A model generated the notes under the pieces. That model did not search any database, was not told the DNA's origin, and was given only the letters and a program-made list of their open reading frames with translations. DNA of 64,000 nt. Origin: Pedococcus dokdonensis (lineage in GTDB: Bacteria; Actinomycetota; Actinomycetes; Actinomycetales; Dermatophilaceae). Made by a program: the position numbers and the translations under genes. This document shows, piece by piece, positions 17,596 to 27,311 of this stretch (position 1 is the stretch's first letter; every line of letters begins with the position of its first letter). The DNA lies in the NCBI RefSeq assembly GCF_900104525.1, contig NZ_LT629711.1, forward strand, positions 1,550,001 through 1,614,000, read 5' to 3'.

Positions 17596-19112
17596 GGCTC
17601 GGCCAGCAGGTCGATCCCCTCGGTGCCGGTGACGACAGCCCGCACGATGTCGCCCACGGCGACGTCGGGGAACGCGGCAGGGTCGAGCAGCGTGACACCG
17701 TCGACGTCGGGCCCCTGGTGGACGGCTCGGCCGATGACCATCGTCTCGTCGTCGTCCGCGTCGGCCGGCACCGACTCGACGAGCACCTCCACGCGTTCGC
17801 CGATCCGTTCCTCGGCACGCTGGAGGTTCAGCTCCTCGATGAGGGCGGTGAATCGCGAGACCCGCTCGGCGACGACGTCCTCGGGCACCTTGTCGCCATA
17901 GGTCTCGGCCTCGGTGCCGTCCTCGTCGGAGTAGCCGAACACCCCCACGACATCGAGCCGGGCGGCCACGAGGAAGGCCTCGAGCTCGGCCAGGTCGTCC
18001 TCGGTCTCGCCGGGGAAGCCGACGATGACGTTGCTGCGGATGCCGGCCAGCGGCACCCGGGCACGCACCTCGTCGAGCAGCCCCAGGAACGCCTCGCGCC
18101 CACCGAACCGGCGCATCGAGCGCAGCAGCGGCGCGGAGGCGTGCTGGAACGAGATGTCGAAGTAGGGGACCACTCCCGGCACGGACGCCATGGCGTCGAG
18201 CAGGCCGGGGCGGATCTCGGCCGGCTGGAGGTAGCTGACCCGCACCCGCTCGATCCCAGGCACGGCCGCCAGGTCGGGCAGGAGCTTCTCCAGCAGCCCG
18301 AGGTCGCCGAGGTCCTTGCCGTAGGACGTGGAGTTCTCGCTGACGAGGAAGAGCTCCTTGACGCCGCGCTCTCCCAGCCAGCGGGCCTCGGCAAGGATGT
18401 CGTGCGGTCGTCGCGAGACGAACGCCCCGCGGAACATGGGGATGGCGCAGAAGGCACACCGTCGGTCGCACCCGCTGGCGATCTTCAGCGGCGCCCACGG
18501 GCGCCCGTCGAGCCGGGCGCGGATGACCCGCGGACCGGAGGCCGGGACGGGTCCGTCGATGGTCACGTCGACCGGCTCGCTGGAGAGCTGCTCGGGCGAA
18601 GTCGGGTCCGCGACGTTCCCGTGCCCCGGCAGGGAGACCCCGGACGAGCCGTCCTGGCGCTGGAGCGGTGAGATCGGCAGCAGCTGGCGGCGGTCGGACG
18701 GTACGTGCGAGGCGGGCGCGTGCCCGTCGAGGATGGCCCGCAGGTGGGCGGACATGTCGACGTAGGAGTCGAAGCCCAGCACCGCGTCGGCCTCGGGCAG
18801 CTCGTCGGCGAGCTGCTGACCGTACCGCTCGGCGAGGCAGCCCACCGCGACGACCTTCTGCGTCTTCGACTGGCCCTTGCGCGCGGAGGCCTCGAGGAGC
18901 ACGTCGATGGAGTCCTTCTTGGCCTGCTCGACGAACCCGCAGGTGTTCACCACCGCCACGTCGGCGTCGTCGGCGTCGTCGACGAGCAGCCACCCCTCGG
19001 ACGCGAGCCGACCGGCCAGCTCCTCGGAGTCGACCTCGTTGCGGGTGCAGCCGAGCGTGACGAGGGCGACGCTGCGCGGGGTCGTCGGGGTGCTCTCGGC
19101 GGTCGTGCTCAT
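17589..19112 (-). CDS. rimO: ribosomal protein S12 methylthiotransferase RimO
   Basis: Radical-SAM enzyme that adds a methylthio group to an aspartate of ribosomal protein S12. The N-terminal domain begins [20 protein letters not shown] and has [15 protein letters not shown] and VGCLAERYG. The radical-SAM motif is CDRRCAFC, followed by [11 protein letters not shown], and a TRAM domain closes the protein. A stretch of about 65 residues between the two domains (roughly 130-195) is longer than in E. coli RimO and poorly conserved. RimO is told from MiaB, encoded 16 kb away, by GCxRNxVDSE in place of GCQMN. ATG 19112 gives 507 residues. Confidence 0.95.
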   Translation of the reverse strand: MSTTAESTPTTPRSVALVTLGCTRNEVDSEELAGRLASEGWLLVDDADDADVAVVNTCGFVEQAKKDSIDVLLEASARKGQSKTQKVVAVGCLAERYGQQLADELPEADAVLGFDSYVDMSAHLRAILDGHAPASHVPSDRRQLLPISPLQRQDGSSGVSLPGHGNVADPTSPEQLSSEPVDVTIDGPVPASGPRVIRARLDGRPWAPLKIASGCDRRCAFCAIPMFRGAFVSRRPHDILAEARWLGERGVKELFLVSENSTSYGKDLGDLGLLEKLLPDLAAVPGIERVRVSYLQPAEIRPGLLDAMASVPGVVPYFDISFQHASAPLLRSMRRFGGREAFLGLLDEVRARVPLAGIRSNVIVGFPGETEDDLAELEAFLVAARLDVVGVFGYSDEDGTEAETYGDKVPEDVVAERVSRFTALIEELNLQRAEERIGERVEVLVESVPADADDDETMVIGRAVHQGPDVDGVTLLDPAAFPDVAVGDIVRAVVTGTEGIDLLAEPC

Positions 19113-19145
19113 GGCCCCCACTCTAGGGGTGGGTAGCGTGGCGGC

Positions 19146-20423
19146 ATGACCGCCACCGGCCCGACCAACCCCGCCGCGACCACTGCCACGACGACCGGGG
19201 TGACCAGCGAAGCGACCACCGCAGGGACCACCGCAGGGACCAGCGCCCGGATCGGTGCCCTCCTCGCGCGCCACCCCGTGATCGACGGCCACAACGACCT
19301 GTTGTGGGAAGCCAGGGAGCAGGTCCGCTACGACTTCGACCGACTCGACATCGAGGCCGGCGGCACGCCCACCCACACCGACCTCCCCCGCCTGCGCGAG
19401 GGTGGGGTCGGGGGCCAGTTCTGGTCGGTCTTCGTGCCCGCGACGTTGTCGGGCGACGACGCCGTGAGCGCCACGCTGGAGCAGATCGACGCGGGTCACC
19501 AGATGGTGGCTCGGTATGCCGACCGGCTGGCCTTCGCACGGACGGCCGACGACGTCGTGGCGGCCCAGGCGTCCGGTCGGATCGCCTCGCTGCTCGGCGC
19601 CGAGGGCGGCCACTCGATCAACAACTCGCTGGCGACGCTGCGGATGCTGCACGTCCTGGGCGTGCGCTACATGACGTTGACCCACAACGACAACGTCGCC
19701 TGGGCCGACTCCGCGACCGACGAGCCGGTGCACGGAGGGCTCTCGGCCTTCGGGGTCGAGGTGGTCCGCGAGATGAACCGGATCGGCATGCTCGTCGACC
19801 TCAGCCACGTCTCGCCGGACACGATGCGGGCCGCGCTACAGGTCGCCGAGGTGCCTGCGATCTTCAGCCACTCATCGGCTCGGGCGGTCTGTGACGTGCC
19901 GCGCAACGCCCCTGACGACGTGCTGGAGTCGTTGCGGGACAACGACGGCGTGTGCATGGTCACCTTCGTCCCCGCATTCGTCAGCCCGGCCGTCGCGGCC
20001 TGGCAGCAGGAGCTGAAGGATGCCGCGCGGACCCAGGGCATCGCCCCGGACGACGCCGGCTTCGGCGACCTCCGCGACCGGTATGCCGCGAAGCACCCCT
20101 CGCCGGTGGCCACCCTCGAGGACGTCGTGCGGCACGTGGAGCACGTACGCGAGGTAGCCGGCGTCGACCACGTGGGACTGGGGGGCGACTACGACGGGGT
20201 GGCCGAGCTGCCGCAGGGTCTCGAGGACGTCACCGGCTACCCCCGGCTGCTGGCCGCGCTGGCCGACAACGGCTGGTCTGACGACGACCTCGGCAAGCTC
20301 ACCAGTGGCAACATCCTGCGCGTCCTGCGGGACGCCGAAGCCGGCGCCCGCTCACTCCAGGAGCAGCGCGGTCCGAGCCTTGCGACGATCGAGGCGCTCG
20401 ACGGGCCACCCCGCGCCGACTGA
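19146..20423 (+). CDS. membrane dipeptidase (peptidase M19)
   Basis: Zinc dipeptidase of the renal-dipeptidase family, 425 residues. Metal and active-site motifs: [11 protein letters not shown] (HxD), the Glu in [42 protein letters not shown] and [10 protein letters not shown]. The first 35 residues are Thr/Ala-rich with a repeated TTAGT and carry no signal peptide, so a cytoplasmic place is likely despite the family name. It is divergent from rimO across 33 nt and convergent with the channel-like gene. Confidence 0.9.
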   Translation: MTATGPTNPAATTATTTGVTSEATTAGTTAGTSARIGALLARHPVIDGHNDLLWEAREQVRYDFDRLDIEAGGTPTHTDLPRLREGGVGGQFWSVFVPATLSGDDAVSATLEQIDAGHQMVARYADRLAFARTADDVVAAQASGRIASLLGAEGGHSINNSLATLRMLHVLGVRYMTLTHNDNVAWADSATDEPVHGGLSAFGVEVVREMNRIGMLVDLSHVSPDTMRAALQVAEVPAIFSHSSARAVCDVPRNAPDDVLESLRDNDGVCMVTFVPAFVSPAVAAWQQELKDAARTQGIAPDDAGFGDLRDRYAAKHPSPVATLEDVVRHVEHVREVAGVDHVGLGGDYDGVAELPQGLEDVTGYPRLLAALADNGWSDDDLGKLTSGNILRVLRDAEAGARSLQEQRGPSLATIEALDGPPRAD

Positions 20424-20485
20424 CCACGCCGAACCCTGGCCGCCAGCGCTCGGCAGCTCGGTGAGGACCGCGCGCCGACGCCGGC

Positions 20486-21148
20486 TCAGTTGCGCCAGCG
20501 GGTGATGGTCAGGCCGACGACGCGGGCGATGATCAGGGCGACGTACATGACGCCGGCCACCTGCTCGATGATGACCACCGACCGGGCCAGCGGGAGCACC
20601 GCCGTGACGTCCGACAGCCCGACGCTGGTGAGGTTGGCGAACGACAGGTAGAGCAGCTCGAGGAAGGTCCGGTGGCCCTCCCCCTGGAACGCCGTGTAGG
20701 AGCCCGGGTAGAGCACCTGCACCGCCATGAACAGGTGCGCGAACATCCAGGACACCACGGTGAAGTTGGCCCCCACCGCGAAGATCTCGTCCCGGGTCAC
20801 CCACGAGTCGTCGAACAGGTAGCGGATCAGTCCGTAGCCGGTGTAGCCGTAGAACGCGGCGTGCAGGAGCGCTGACCAGAGCACGACCTGGTCGTTGCCC
20901 GGCCAGACGCCCTCGGCGATGGTGAGCCCGACCACCGGGACCCCGATGACCACGGCGACCCAGGTGAGGGCGGGGGTGGCTCGGACGGCATACACCGCGA
21001 TCGAGAGGACGAGGATGCCGAACAGCCCGATGATGGTGCGCCCGACCGGGGTGTCGCCCGCGAAGGGGTAGGCGAGCACTTCCACCAGCTGCGCGACGAG
21101 GAGCACCCCACTGGGGTGCCCCTTGACTGCGTCGAACCATTCCCGCAT
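20486..21148 (-). CDS. ion-channel-like membrane protein with altered filter
   Basis: Membrane protein of 220 residues with about six hydrophobic segments. The last two flank FLELLYLSFANLTSVGLSD (162-180), which has the pore-helix/filter layout of Ion_trans_2 potassium channels. The canonical TVGYGD is replaced by SVGLSD at 175-180, so potassium selectivity cannot be assumed. The following VVIIEQVAGVMYVALIIARV has the usual inner-helix character, and no RCK domain follows. ATG 21148 is preferred over an upstream GTG. It lies alone, convergent with the dipeptidase and 48 nt downstream of an MFS exporter gene. Confidence 0.7.
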   Translation of the reverse strand: MREWFDAVKGHPSGVLLVAQLVEVLAYPFAGDTPVGRTIIGLFGILVLSIAVYAVRATPALTWVAVVIGVPVVGLTIAEGVWPGNDQVVLWSALLHAAFYGYTGYGLIRYLFDDSWVTRDEIFAVGANFTVVSWMFAHLFMAVQVLYPGSYTAFQGEGHRTFLELLYLSFANLTSVGLSDVTAVLPLARSVVIIEQVAGVMYVALIIARVVGLTITRWRN

Positions 21149-21196
21149 GGCGACCACCCTAGGGGTGGCCGCCACGCGAGGCCGGGACGACGGGCG

Positions 21197-22498
21197 TCAG
21201 GCGCTGACGACCGCCACCCGCAAGGTGCGAGCTGCGACCAGTGCGGCAAGGCTGGCTGTCGTCGCCATGACCAGTGCCATCGGCACGGCCGAGTCCGACC
21301 CCATCAGCCCGATCACGGGTGCTGCCGCTCCGCCGATGACGAACTGCGACGCACCGAGGAGAGCCGCCGCGGTGCCGGCCGCCTCGCCGTGCCGGGTCAG
21401 CGCCAGGGCCGGGGTGTTGGGCAGCGTCAGCCCGCAGGCGAACAGCAGGAACCAGAGCGGGACCAGGATCAGGACCAGCCCCCCGAACCCGGTCGCAGCC
21501 GAGGCCAGCAGGACCAGCGCGGCGGTCGCCCCGATCGAGACACCCACGCGCACCAGCTGGCGCGGCGCGTAGCGCTTGAGCAGGAACGGGTTGAGCTGCG
21601 AGCCGGAGAGGAACCCGAGCGAGTTCACCCCGAAGGCGAGCCCGAACTGGGCCACCGTCAGGCCGTAGATGTCCTGCAGGACGAACGAGGAACCACCGAT
21701 GTAGGAGAACAACGTCGCGAACATCAGACCGCTGATCAGGACCAGGCCGACGAAGGTGCGGTCGCGCAGCAGGCCGGCGTAGGTCGACAGGACCGCACGG
21801 GCCGCCAGTGGCCGGCGCCGTTCGACCGGGAGGGTCTCGCGCAGCGCCAGGCTGGCCAGCGTCACCATCAGCACCCCTGCGACCGCGAGGATGACGAACA
21901 CCCCGCGCCACGAGGTCAGCTGGAGGATGAAGCCACCCAGCGTCGGCGCGAGCACCGGCGCCAGACCCATCACCAGCATCAGCCGCGACAGCATGGTCGC
22001 CGCGGCCGAGCCCGCGAACAGGTCGCGCACCATCGCCATCGACACGACCGCCACCGCGGCGTTGCCGAGGCCCTGGACCGCCCGGCCCGCGGTGAGCAGC
22101 TCGATGCTGGGAGCGAACGCGCAGAACACCGATGCCGCGATGTGCAGGGCCAGTCCCGCGATCAACGGGCGGCGCCGCCCCACCGCGTCGGCGAGTGGTC
22201 CGACGAGGAGCTGCCCGAGCCCCATCCCCAGGAGGATGCCGGTGAGGGTGCCCTGGACCGCCGACTCCGAGGCCGCGAGGTCGCGGGTGATGGACGGCAG
22301 CGCGGGCAGGTAGGTGTCGATGGTCAGCGGGCCGATCGCGATCAGCGCGCCGAGGACCAGGACGAACCGCACGTAGGACCGACCCGTCGGCGCCTCGGGC
22401 GGCTCCGGGGTTGCCGGGGCAGGCGCCACCGCCGTCTCGGCGGCTTGGGGCGGAACGACGGGGCTGGTGGTCTCGAGGGTGTCGGGTGCTGCGGTCAC
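21197..22498 (-). CDS. Bcr/CflA-family multidrug efflux MFS transporter
   Basis: Twelve-span major facilitator of 433 residues. TIDTYLPALPSITRDLA in span 1, LLVGPLADAVGRRRPL (motif A) and LTSWRGVFVILA after span 5 are Bcr/CflA signatures; this group exports drugs such as chloramphenicol and bicyclomycin, and in some bacteria cysteine. The first 40 residues are a Pro/Ala/Thr-rich cytosolic extension. The GTG at 22498 is followed closely upstream by the ftsK terminator, so it probably has its own promoter or uses read-through. Confidence 0.9.
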   Translation of the reverse strand: MTAAPDTLETTSPVVPPQAAETAVAPAPATPEPPEAPTGRSYVRFVLVLGALIAIGPLTIDTYLPALPSITRDLAASESAVQGTLTGILLGMGLGQLLVGPLADAVGRRRPLIAGLALHIAASVFCAFAPSIELLTAGRAVQGLGNAAVAVVSMAMVRDLFAGSAAATMLSRLMLVMGLAPVLAPTLGGFILQLTSWRGVFVILAVAGVLMVTLASLALRETLPVERRRPLAARAVLSTYAGLLRDRTFVGLVLISGLMFATLFSYIGGSSFVLQDIYGLTVAQFGLAFGVNSLGFLSGSQLNPFLLKRYAPRQLVRVGVSIGATAALVLLASAATGFGGLVLILVPLWFLLFACGLTLPNTPALALTRHGEAAGTAAALLGASQFVIGGAAAPVIGLMGSDSAVPMALVMATTASLAALVAARTLRVAVVSA

Positions 22499-22509
22499 CC
22501 TCGCGCAAC

Positions 22510-22550
22510 GACGAGGGGCCCGCGATCCATTCCGACCGGGGCCCCTCGTC
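22510..22550 (-). terminator. Hairpin terminator after ftsK
   Basis: Arms gacgaggggccc and gggcccctcgtc are perfect complements (12 bp or more) around a 17-nt loop. They lie 43 nt past the ftsK stop and just before the next gene's start. No long U-run follows, so it would be a non-canonical high-GC terminator. Confidence 0.7.
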
Positions 22551-22592
22551 TCACTCTCTGTGCCAGCGCACCGCTGCGCGGCGTCGGTCGCG

Positions 22593-25358
22593 TCAGTCGC
22601 GTCCGGTCAGCTCCCACGCGTCCTGCGACTCCTCGACCTCCTCGCGGCCGTCGTACTGACGCGCCACCGGGTCGTCGGCATAGCGGGCGTCGTCGGCATG
22701 GCGGGCGTCGTCGGCATAGGGGGCGCCGTCGGCATACCCACCGCCACCGACCGGCACCTCACCGGTCGGGTCGGAGTCGAGGTCCGCGTCGACGTCGTAC
22801 ACCGGCTCGGGATCTGCCGCAGCAGGCACGTCGTCGCCCCGCATCAGCGCCAGCGTCGTCGGGAGGTCGTCGGGCTTGACCAGCACGTCGCGGGCCTTGG
22901 AGCCCTCCGACGGCCCGACCACCCCGCGCGACTCCAGCAGGTCCATCAGCCGCCCGGCCTTGGCGAAGCCGACCCGCAGCTTGCGCTGCAGCATGGACGT
23001 CGAGCCGAACTGCGTCGTGACGACCAGCTCGGTCGCCTGCAGGAGCAGCTCGAGGTCGTCACCGATGTCGTCGTCCACCTGCTTCTTCGCCGCGACCACG
23101 GTGACGTCGTCGCGGTAGTTGGGCTTGAGCTGGTCGGTGACGTGCTTGACGACCTGCTGGATCTCCGACTCGGTGACCCAGGCACCCTGGACGCGCATCG
23201 TCTTCGAGGCACCCATCGGCAGGAACAACGCGTCACCCTGGCCGATCAGCTTCTCGGCGCCGGGCTGGTCGAGGACCACCCGGCTGTCGGCGAGCGAGGA
23301 CGTCGCGAACGCCATCCGCGACGGCACGTTCGCCTTGATCAGGCCGGTGACGACGTCGACCGATGGGCGCTGGGTGGCCAGCACGAGGTGGATGCCGGCG
23401 GCGCGGGCGAGCTGGGTGATGCGGACGATCGACTCCTCGACGTCCCGAGGGGCCACCATCATCAGGTCGGCCAGCTCGTCGACGATCACGAGCAGGTAGG
23501 GGTACGGGTGGATCTGCCGCTCTGAGCCCGGCAGCGGCTTGACCTTGCCGGCCTTGACCGCCTTGTTGAAGTCGTCGATGTGCTTGAACCCGAACTGCGC
23601 CAGGTCGTCGTAGCGCGTGTCCATCTCCCGCACGACCCAGGCGAGCGCCTCGGCCGCCTTCTTGGGGTTCGTGATGATCGGGGTGATGAGGTGCGGGATC
23701 CCCTCGTAGGCGGTGAGCTCGACCCGCTTGGGGTCGACCAGGACCATGCGGACCTCGTCGGGCGTCGACCGCATCAGGATCGAGGTGATCATCGAGTTCA
23801 CGAAGCTCGACTTGCCCGCACCGGTGGCACCGGCGACGAGCAGGTGCGGCATCTTGGCGAGGTTGGCGATGACGTAGCCACCCTCGACGTCCTTGCCGAC
23901 GCCCATCACCATCGGGTGCTCGTTGCCGCGGGCGGCCTGGCTGCGCAGGACGTCGCCGAGGCTGACCTTCTCGCGGTCGGCGTTGGGGATCTCGATGCCG
24001 ATCGCGGACTTGCCGGGGATCGGCGAGAGGATGCGCACGTCGGCCGACGCCACGGCATACGCGATGTTCTTGGAGAGTGCGGTGACGCGCTCCACCTTGG
24101 TGCCGCGGCCGAGCTCGACCTCGTAGCGGGTGACCGTGGGGCCACGGGTGAACCCGGTGACCTGGGCGTCGATGTCGAACTGCTCGAGCACCTGGGTCAG
24201 CGACTCGACCACCCGGTCGTTGGCTGCGCTGCGGGTCTTGTGGGGAGACCCCGGCTCGAGGATCGCGTTGTCGGGCAACGTGTAGGTGATGTCGCCGGCC
24301 AGGGCCAGCTGCTCCACCCGCTGCGGGAGCGGAGTGGTCGGCGGCGCCTCGAGGGCGGCCTTGACCTCGATCGTCGGAGGCGTGGCGGACCTGGCGGAGG
24401 TGGGCGCAGCGGACTCGGTGGCCGAAGGGGCGAGCACGCCGGGCGTGGTCGGGCGCTTCTCTCCGGGACGGAACCGACGTCCGTCGGGCGCGACGAGGGC
24501 GGCCTGCTCGAAGGCCTCGTCGCCTTCCAGCGGGCCCTCGGCCTCGATCGCGCGACGGCGCCGCTTGGGCTTCTCCTCGACCGTGTCCGGCGCCGGGACC
24601 TGGTCGGTGGCGCCGCGGTGCAGGAGGTGGTCGCGGAGCTCGGCGACGCGTGCCGGGATCATGTGGACCGGGGTCGCGGTCATGACGAGCAGCCCGAAGA
24701 AGCCGAGCATCAGCAGGATCGGCACCGTGCCGTAGACCGACACCGCGGCCTCGAGCGGGCTGGACGCCAGGAAGCCGATGATTCCGCCACCGTCGCGCAT
24801 GCCCTCGGCACCCTGCGGCGGCGTCGGGATGCCGGCAGCGACGTGCGCGAGCCCGGCCGCGGCGAAGGCGAGCGCACCGAGGCCGACCCCGATGCGCGAG
24901 TTGGCCGAGTCGTCCTGGGGCGCGCGCAGGAAGCGGATGCCGAGGAAGAGCAGCGCGAGCGGCACGGCATACGCGACCCGTCCGAACGTGCCCGCGACCA
25001 CCGCGTGCACGACGTCGCCGAGCGCGCCCTCGAAGGCCCACCACTCACGGGCGGCCACCAGGATGGACAGGCCGATGAGGAAGAAGCCGAGGCCGTCGCG
25101 CCGGTGCTCCGGCTCGAGCTCCCGGGCGCTGGTGCCCACCCGGCGGACTGCGCCACCGGCGACGTGGGCCATGCCCATCCAGGTGCCGCGGACCGCGCGC
25201 AGGGGCAACGGCAGCCCGCCGCCCTTGGCCTTTCCCCGGGACGCGCCCTTGCGGGGCGCGCTGCCGCGACGGTTGGCCGGACGGGTTGCGGTGCCGCGGC
25301 TCGCGGCGGGGCGCGACCCGGTCGAGGAGCGCGCTGAGGTGGACGGACGTGTCGCCAT
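22593..25358 (-). CDS. ftsK: DNA translocase FtsK
   Basis: Septum-bound DNA motor that moves the chromosome terminus during division and activates XerCD. The 921-residue protein has a basic N-terminus, four membrane spans (roughly 85-235), a linker, then the motor with Walker A AGATGAGKSS, Walker B LLVIVDELADLMM, and the C-terminal winged-helix gamma domain (SMLQRKLRVGFAKAGRLMDL) that reads KOPS sites. The final 70 residues are acidic and repetitive (YADDARHADDARYADD), coded by an 18-bp repeat. ATG 25358 is chosen. In many actinobacteria ftsK lies near rimO-pgsA; here a dipeptidase, a channel and an exporter separate them. Confidence 0.95.
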   Translation of the reverse strand: MATRPSTSARSSTGSRPAASRGTATRPANRRGSAPRKGASRGKAKGGGLPLPLRAVRGTWMGMAHVAGGAVRRVGTSARELEPEHRRDGLGFFLIGLSILVAAREWWAFEGALGDVVHAVVAGTFGRVAYAVPLALLFLGIRFLRAPQDDSANSRIGVGLGALAFAAAGLAHVAAGIPTPPQGAEGMRDGGGIIGFLASSPLEAAVSVYGTVPILLMLGFFGLLVMTATPVHMIPARVAELRDHLLHRGATDQVPAPDTVEEKPKRRRRAIEAEGPLEGDEAFEQAALVAPDGRRFRPGEKRPTTPGVLAPSATESAAPTSARSATPPTIEVKAALEAPPTTPLPQRVEQLALAGDITYTLPDNAILEPGSPHKTRSAANDRVVESLTQVLEQFDIDAQVTGFTRGPTVTRYEVELGRGTKVERVTALSKNIAYAVASADVRILSPIPGKSAIGIEIPNADREKVSLGDVLRSQAARGNEHPMVMGVGKDVEGGYVIANLAKMPHLLVAGATGAGKSSFVNSMITSILMRSTPDEVRMVLVDPKRVELTAYEGIPHLITPIITNPKKAAEALAWVVREMDTRYDDLAQFGFKHIDDFNKAVKAGKVKPLPGSERQIHPYPYLLVIVDELADLMMVAPRDVEESIVRITQLARAAGIHLVLATQRPSVDVVTGLIKANVPSRMAFATSSLADSRVVLDQPGAEKLIGQGDALFLPMGASKTMRVQGAWVTESEIQQVVKHVTDQLKPNYRDDVTVVAAKKQVDDDIGDDLELLLQATELVVTTQFGSTSMLQRKLRVGFAKAGRLMDLLESRGVVGPSEGSKARDVLVKPDDLPTTLALMRGDDVPAAADPEPVYDVDADLDSDPTGEVPVGGGGYADGAPYADDARHADDARYADDPVARQYDGREEVEESQDAWELTGRD

Positions 25359-25711
25359 GCTCCGCAGGCTACGCGAAGGTCCCACCGGAAACACGCGTCA
25401 CACGCGTACCACCACCACGGATTGTGGCTGCCCGCGCCTCGTCCGAACGGTCGAGTTATGGCCACGATCGGCCGCGGAGGGCCCTCACCCCCTTACCAAG
25501 CGGGGGCGTGGGTGACACGCTTCCCTTGCGTCTGGCGGGGCCTGCGCCGACGACCGACACGGTCGTCGGCGCAGGCGCGCATCGAGGGGGAACCGGTCGC
25601 GGGAACGGCCATGCCGGCCCCCCGCCAGACCATCCCGGCCCCCGTCTCAGATGACGGGAACCCCGCCCGACGGGTGGATGTCGCTCCCGTCGACCCCCTA
25701 CCCTCGATGCA
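25359..25711. other. 353-bp intergenic region between divergent ftsK and SAM-IV leader
   Basis: No credible coding region. It must hold the ftsK promoter (minus) and the promoter of the SAM-IV transcript (plus); I cannot place either with confidence. It contains one strong hairpin, described separately at 25540-25576, and a GC-rich stretch with short inverted repeats around 25480-25515. A small RNA is possible but unsupported. Confidence 0.5.
25540..25576. repeat. Perfect 16-bp inverted repeat with 5-nt loop
   Basis: Arms gcctgcgccgacgacc and ggtcgtcggcgcaggc are exact complements around gacac. The hairpin stands alone between divergent promoters, where a terminator for either annotated gene is not expected. 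It could end an unannotated transcript, be part of a small RNA, or bind a protein. Confidence 0.85.
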
Positions 25712-25850
25712 GGTCATGAGTGTCAGCGCGAAGCCCCGGCTTGCTGACCAGCAACCCTCCTCCGCGGTGGGGTGCTCCGGGTGACGACCGGGCCGACTGC
25801 ACCCGCAGCCGGCAAGCGCGGACTCGGGAGCCCTCCCGGGTCCCACCCGG
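25712..25850 (+). promoter_or_regulatory. SAM-IV riboswitch
   Basis: The block starting ggtcatgag at 25712 continues with aagccccggcttgctgacc, gcaaccctcc, gcggtggggtgc and closes with gtgacgacc at 25789. This is the conserved core of the actinobacterial SAM-IV riboswitch, an S-adenosylmethionine sensor sharing its core with SAM-I. The 3' side (to about 25850) should hold the pseudoknot partner and expression platform. Short GC hairpins there lie against the AGGAG ribosome-binding site (about 25856), which suggests translational control. I see no U-run terminator. The end coordinate is approximate. Confidence 0.9.
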
Positions 25851-25867
25851 ACCCAGGAGCTCACCGC

Positions 25868-27271
25868 ATGTCGATCGCGAGCACCCCGCCCCCCGCCTTC
25901 CGCCGCAGCGCTCCCCTGGCGCAGGCCCGCACGCACCTGCGTCCCGTGCCGGACGCCCGGTCGTGGGGTGAGACGGCGCCGCTGCCCACGGTGGTCTCCG
26001 AAGGCCTGCCCGTGCCGACGCTCGACGGCACCGTCGACTACGCCAACTTCGACCACGCCGCCTCGACGCCGGCGCTGGTGAGCGTGAAGACCGCCGTCGA
26101 CAGCGCCCTGCGCACCTACTCCTCGGTGCACCGCGGCAACGGCTGGGCCTCGCGGGTCACCTCCGCGTGGTACGAGCAGGCGCGCGCCGAGGTGCGCGCA
26201 TTCGTGGGGGCGCGCGACGGCGACGAGGTCGTCTTCACCCGCAACAGCACCGACTCGTTCAACCTGCTGGCCCGCTGCCTGCCGCGCGACACCCAGGTCT
26301 TCGTCTTCGAGACCGAGCACCACGCCGCGCTGCTGCCGTGGTCGGCCCGGCGCACCCACCGCCTGCCCGTGCCCGGCAGCGTCGCCGACGCCACCGTGCT
26401 GCTGCGGACCGCCCTGCGCGAGCACCATGGCCGGCACCGCCTCGTCGTGCTGGCCGGCGCCTCCAACGTGACCGGCGAGGTCTGGCCGGTGCGCGAGCTC
26501 GCGGCGATCGCGCGCGCTGCCGGGGCGCGGGTCGTCCTCGACGCCGCGCAGTACGCGCCGCACCGTCCCGTGGACCTCGACGACCTCGGCGTCGACTACG
26601 TCGTGCTGTCAGGGCACAAGCTCTACGCGCCGTTCGGCGCCGGGGTCCTGGCCGGCCGGTCCGACTGGCTCGACGCCGCGGCTCCCTACCTCGCGGGTGG
26701 CGGGGCCACCAAGGCCGTGACCACCCGTGGGGTCGTCTGGCAGGAGGGCGCCGCCCGCCACGAGGCCGGCAGCCCCAACGTCATCGGCGCGGTCGCGCTC
26801 GCCGCCGCCTGTCACAGCCTGCGCACCCACGCCGCTGCCATCGAGGCGCACGAGAGCCTGCTCGGACGCCGGCTGCTCGAGGGGCTCGCCGCCATCGAGG
26901 GCGTCGAGACCTACTCGCTGTTCTCCCCCGACCACGAGCGGGTCGCGGTCGCCACCTTCACCGTCGACGGGATCGACTCCTCGCTGGTGTCCGCAGCGCT
27001 GTCGGCCGAGCACGGCATCGGGGTGCGGGACGGCAAGTTCTGCGCCCACCTGTGCGTCGACTCGCTCCTCGACGACGCGTATGCCGGTGACGCCACGACC
27101 GCGGTCCGCGCCAGCGTCGGTCTGGCCACCACCGCCGAACACGTCGACCGGCTGCTCGCCGCCGTGGCCGAGCTCGCCGAGCACGGCCCGCGGGCCGACT
27201 ACGTGCTGGGCGCGCAGGGCTGGGCCCCGGTCGGCGACCCGCGCGCGCTCGACATCGCCCGCCCCTGGTAG
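25868..27271 (+). CDS. class V aminotransferase/cysteine desulfurase-like PLP enzyme
   Basis: PLP enzyme of 467 residues. YANFDHAASTP near residue 60, FTRNSTDSFNLL, TEHHAALLPW, VLDAAQYAPHRPVDL and the PLP lysine in VLSGHKLYAPFGAG follow the SufS/CsdA fold; RDGKFCAHLC occupies the place of the desulfurase active-site cysteine loop. ATG 25868 has AGGAG eight bases upstream. Control by a SAM-IV riboswitch implies the gene is off when SAM is plentiful and places it in methionine or sulfur metabolism. It is not the iron-sulfur operon enzyme, since no suf or isc genes adjoin it. The exact substrate is unknown. Confidence 0.85.
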   Translation: MSIASTPPPAFRRSAPLAQARTHLRPVPDARSWGETAPLPTVVSEGLPVPTLDGTVDYANFDHAASTPALVSVKTAVDSALRTYSSVHRGNGWASRVTSAWYEQARAEVRAFVGARDGDEVVFTRNSTDSFNLLARCLPRDTQVFVFETEHHAALLPWSARRTHRLPVPGSVADATVLLRTALREHHGRHRLVVLAGASNVTGEVWPVRELAAIARAAGARVVLDAAQYAPHRPVDLDDLGVDYVVLSGHKLYAPFGAGVLAGRSDWLDAAAPYLAGGGATKAVTTRGVVWQEGAARHEAGSPNVIGAVALAAACHSLRTHAAAIEAHESLLGRRLLEGLAAIEGVETYSLFSPDHERVAVATFTVDGIDSSLVSAALSAEHGIGVRDGKFCAHLCVDSLLDDAYAGDATTAVRASVGLATTAEHVDRLLAAVAELAEHGPRADYVLGAQGWAPVGDPRALDIARPW

Positions 27272-27295
27272 TCCTCCCCCCGCCCCCTGCAGCAA

Positions 27296-27311
27296 CCTTT
27301 GCTAGCAAAGG
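27296..27311. repeat. Perfect 16-bp palindrome
   Basis: cctttgctagcaaagg is its own reverse complement. It lies 24 nt after the aminotransferase stop and abuts the larger palindrome that follows. With no loop bases it can extrude only as a tight hairpin or bind a symmetric protein. Confidence 0.9.

Noticed and set aside
23580..25337. Long plus-strand frame opposite ftsK
   Set aside because: His/Arg/Val-rich shadow translation; the FtsK motor motifs are on the minus strand.
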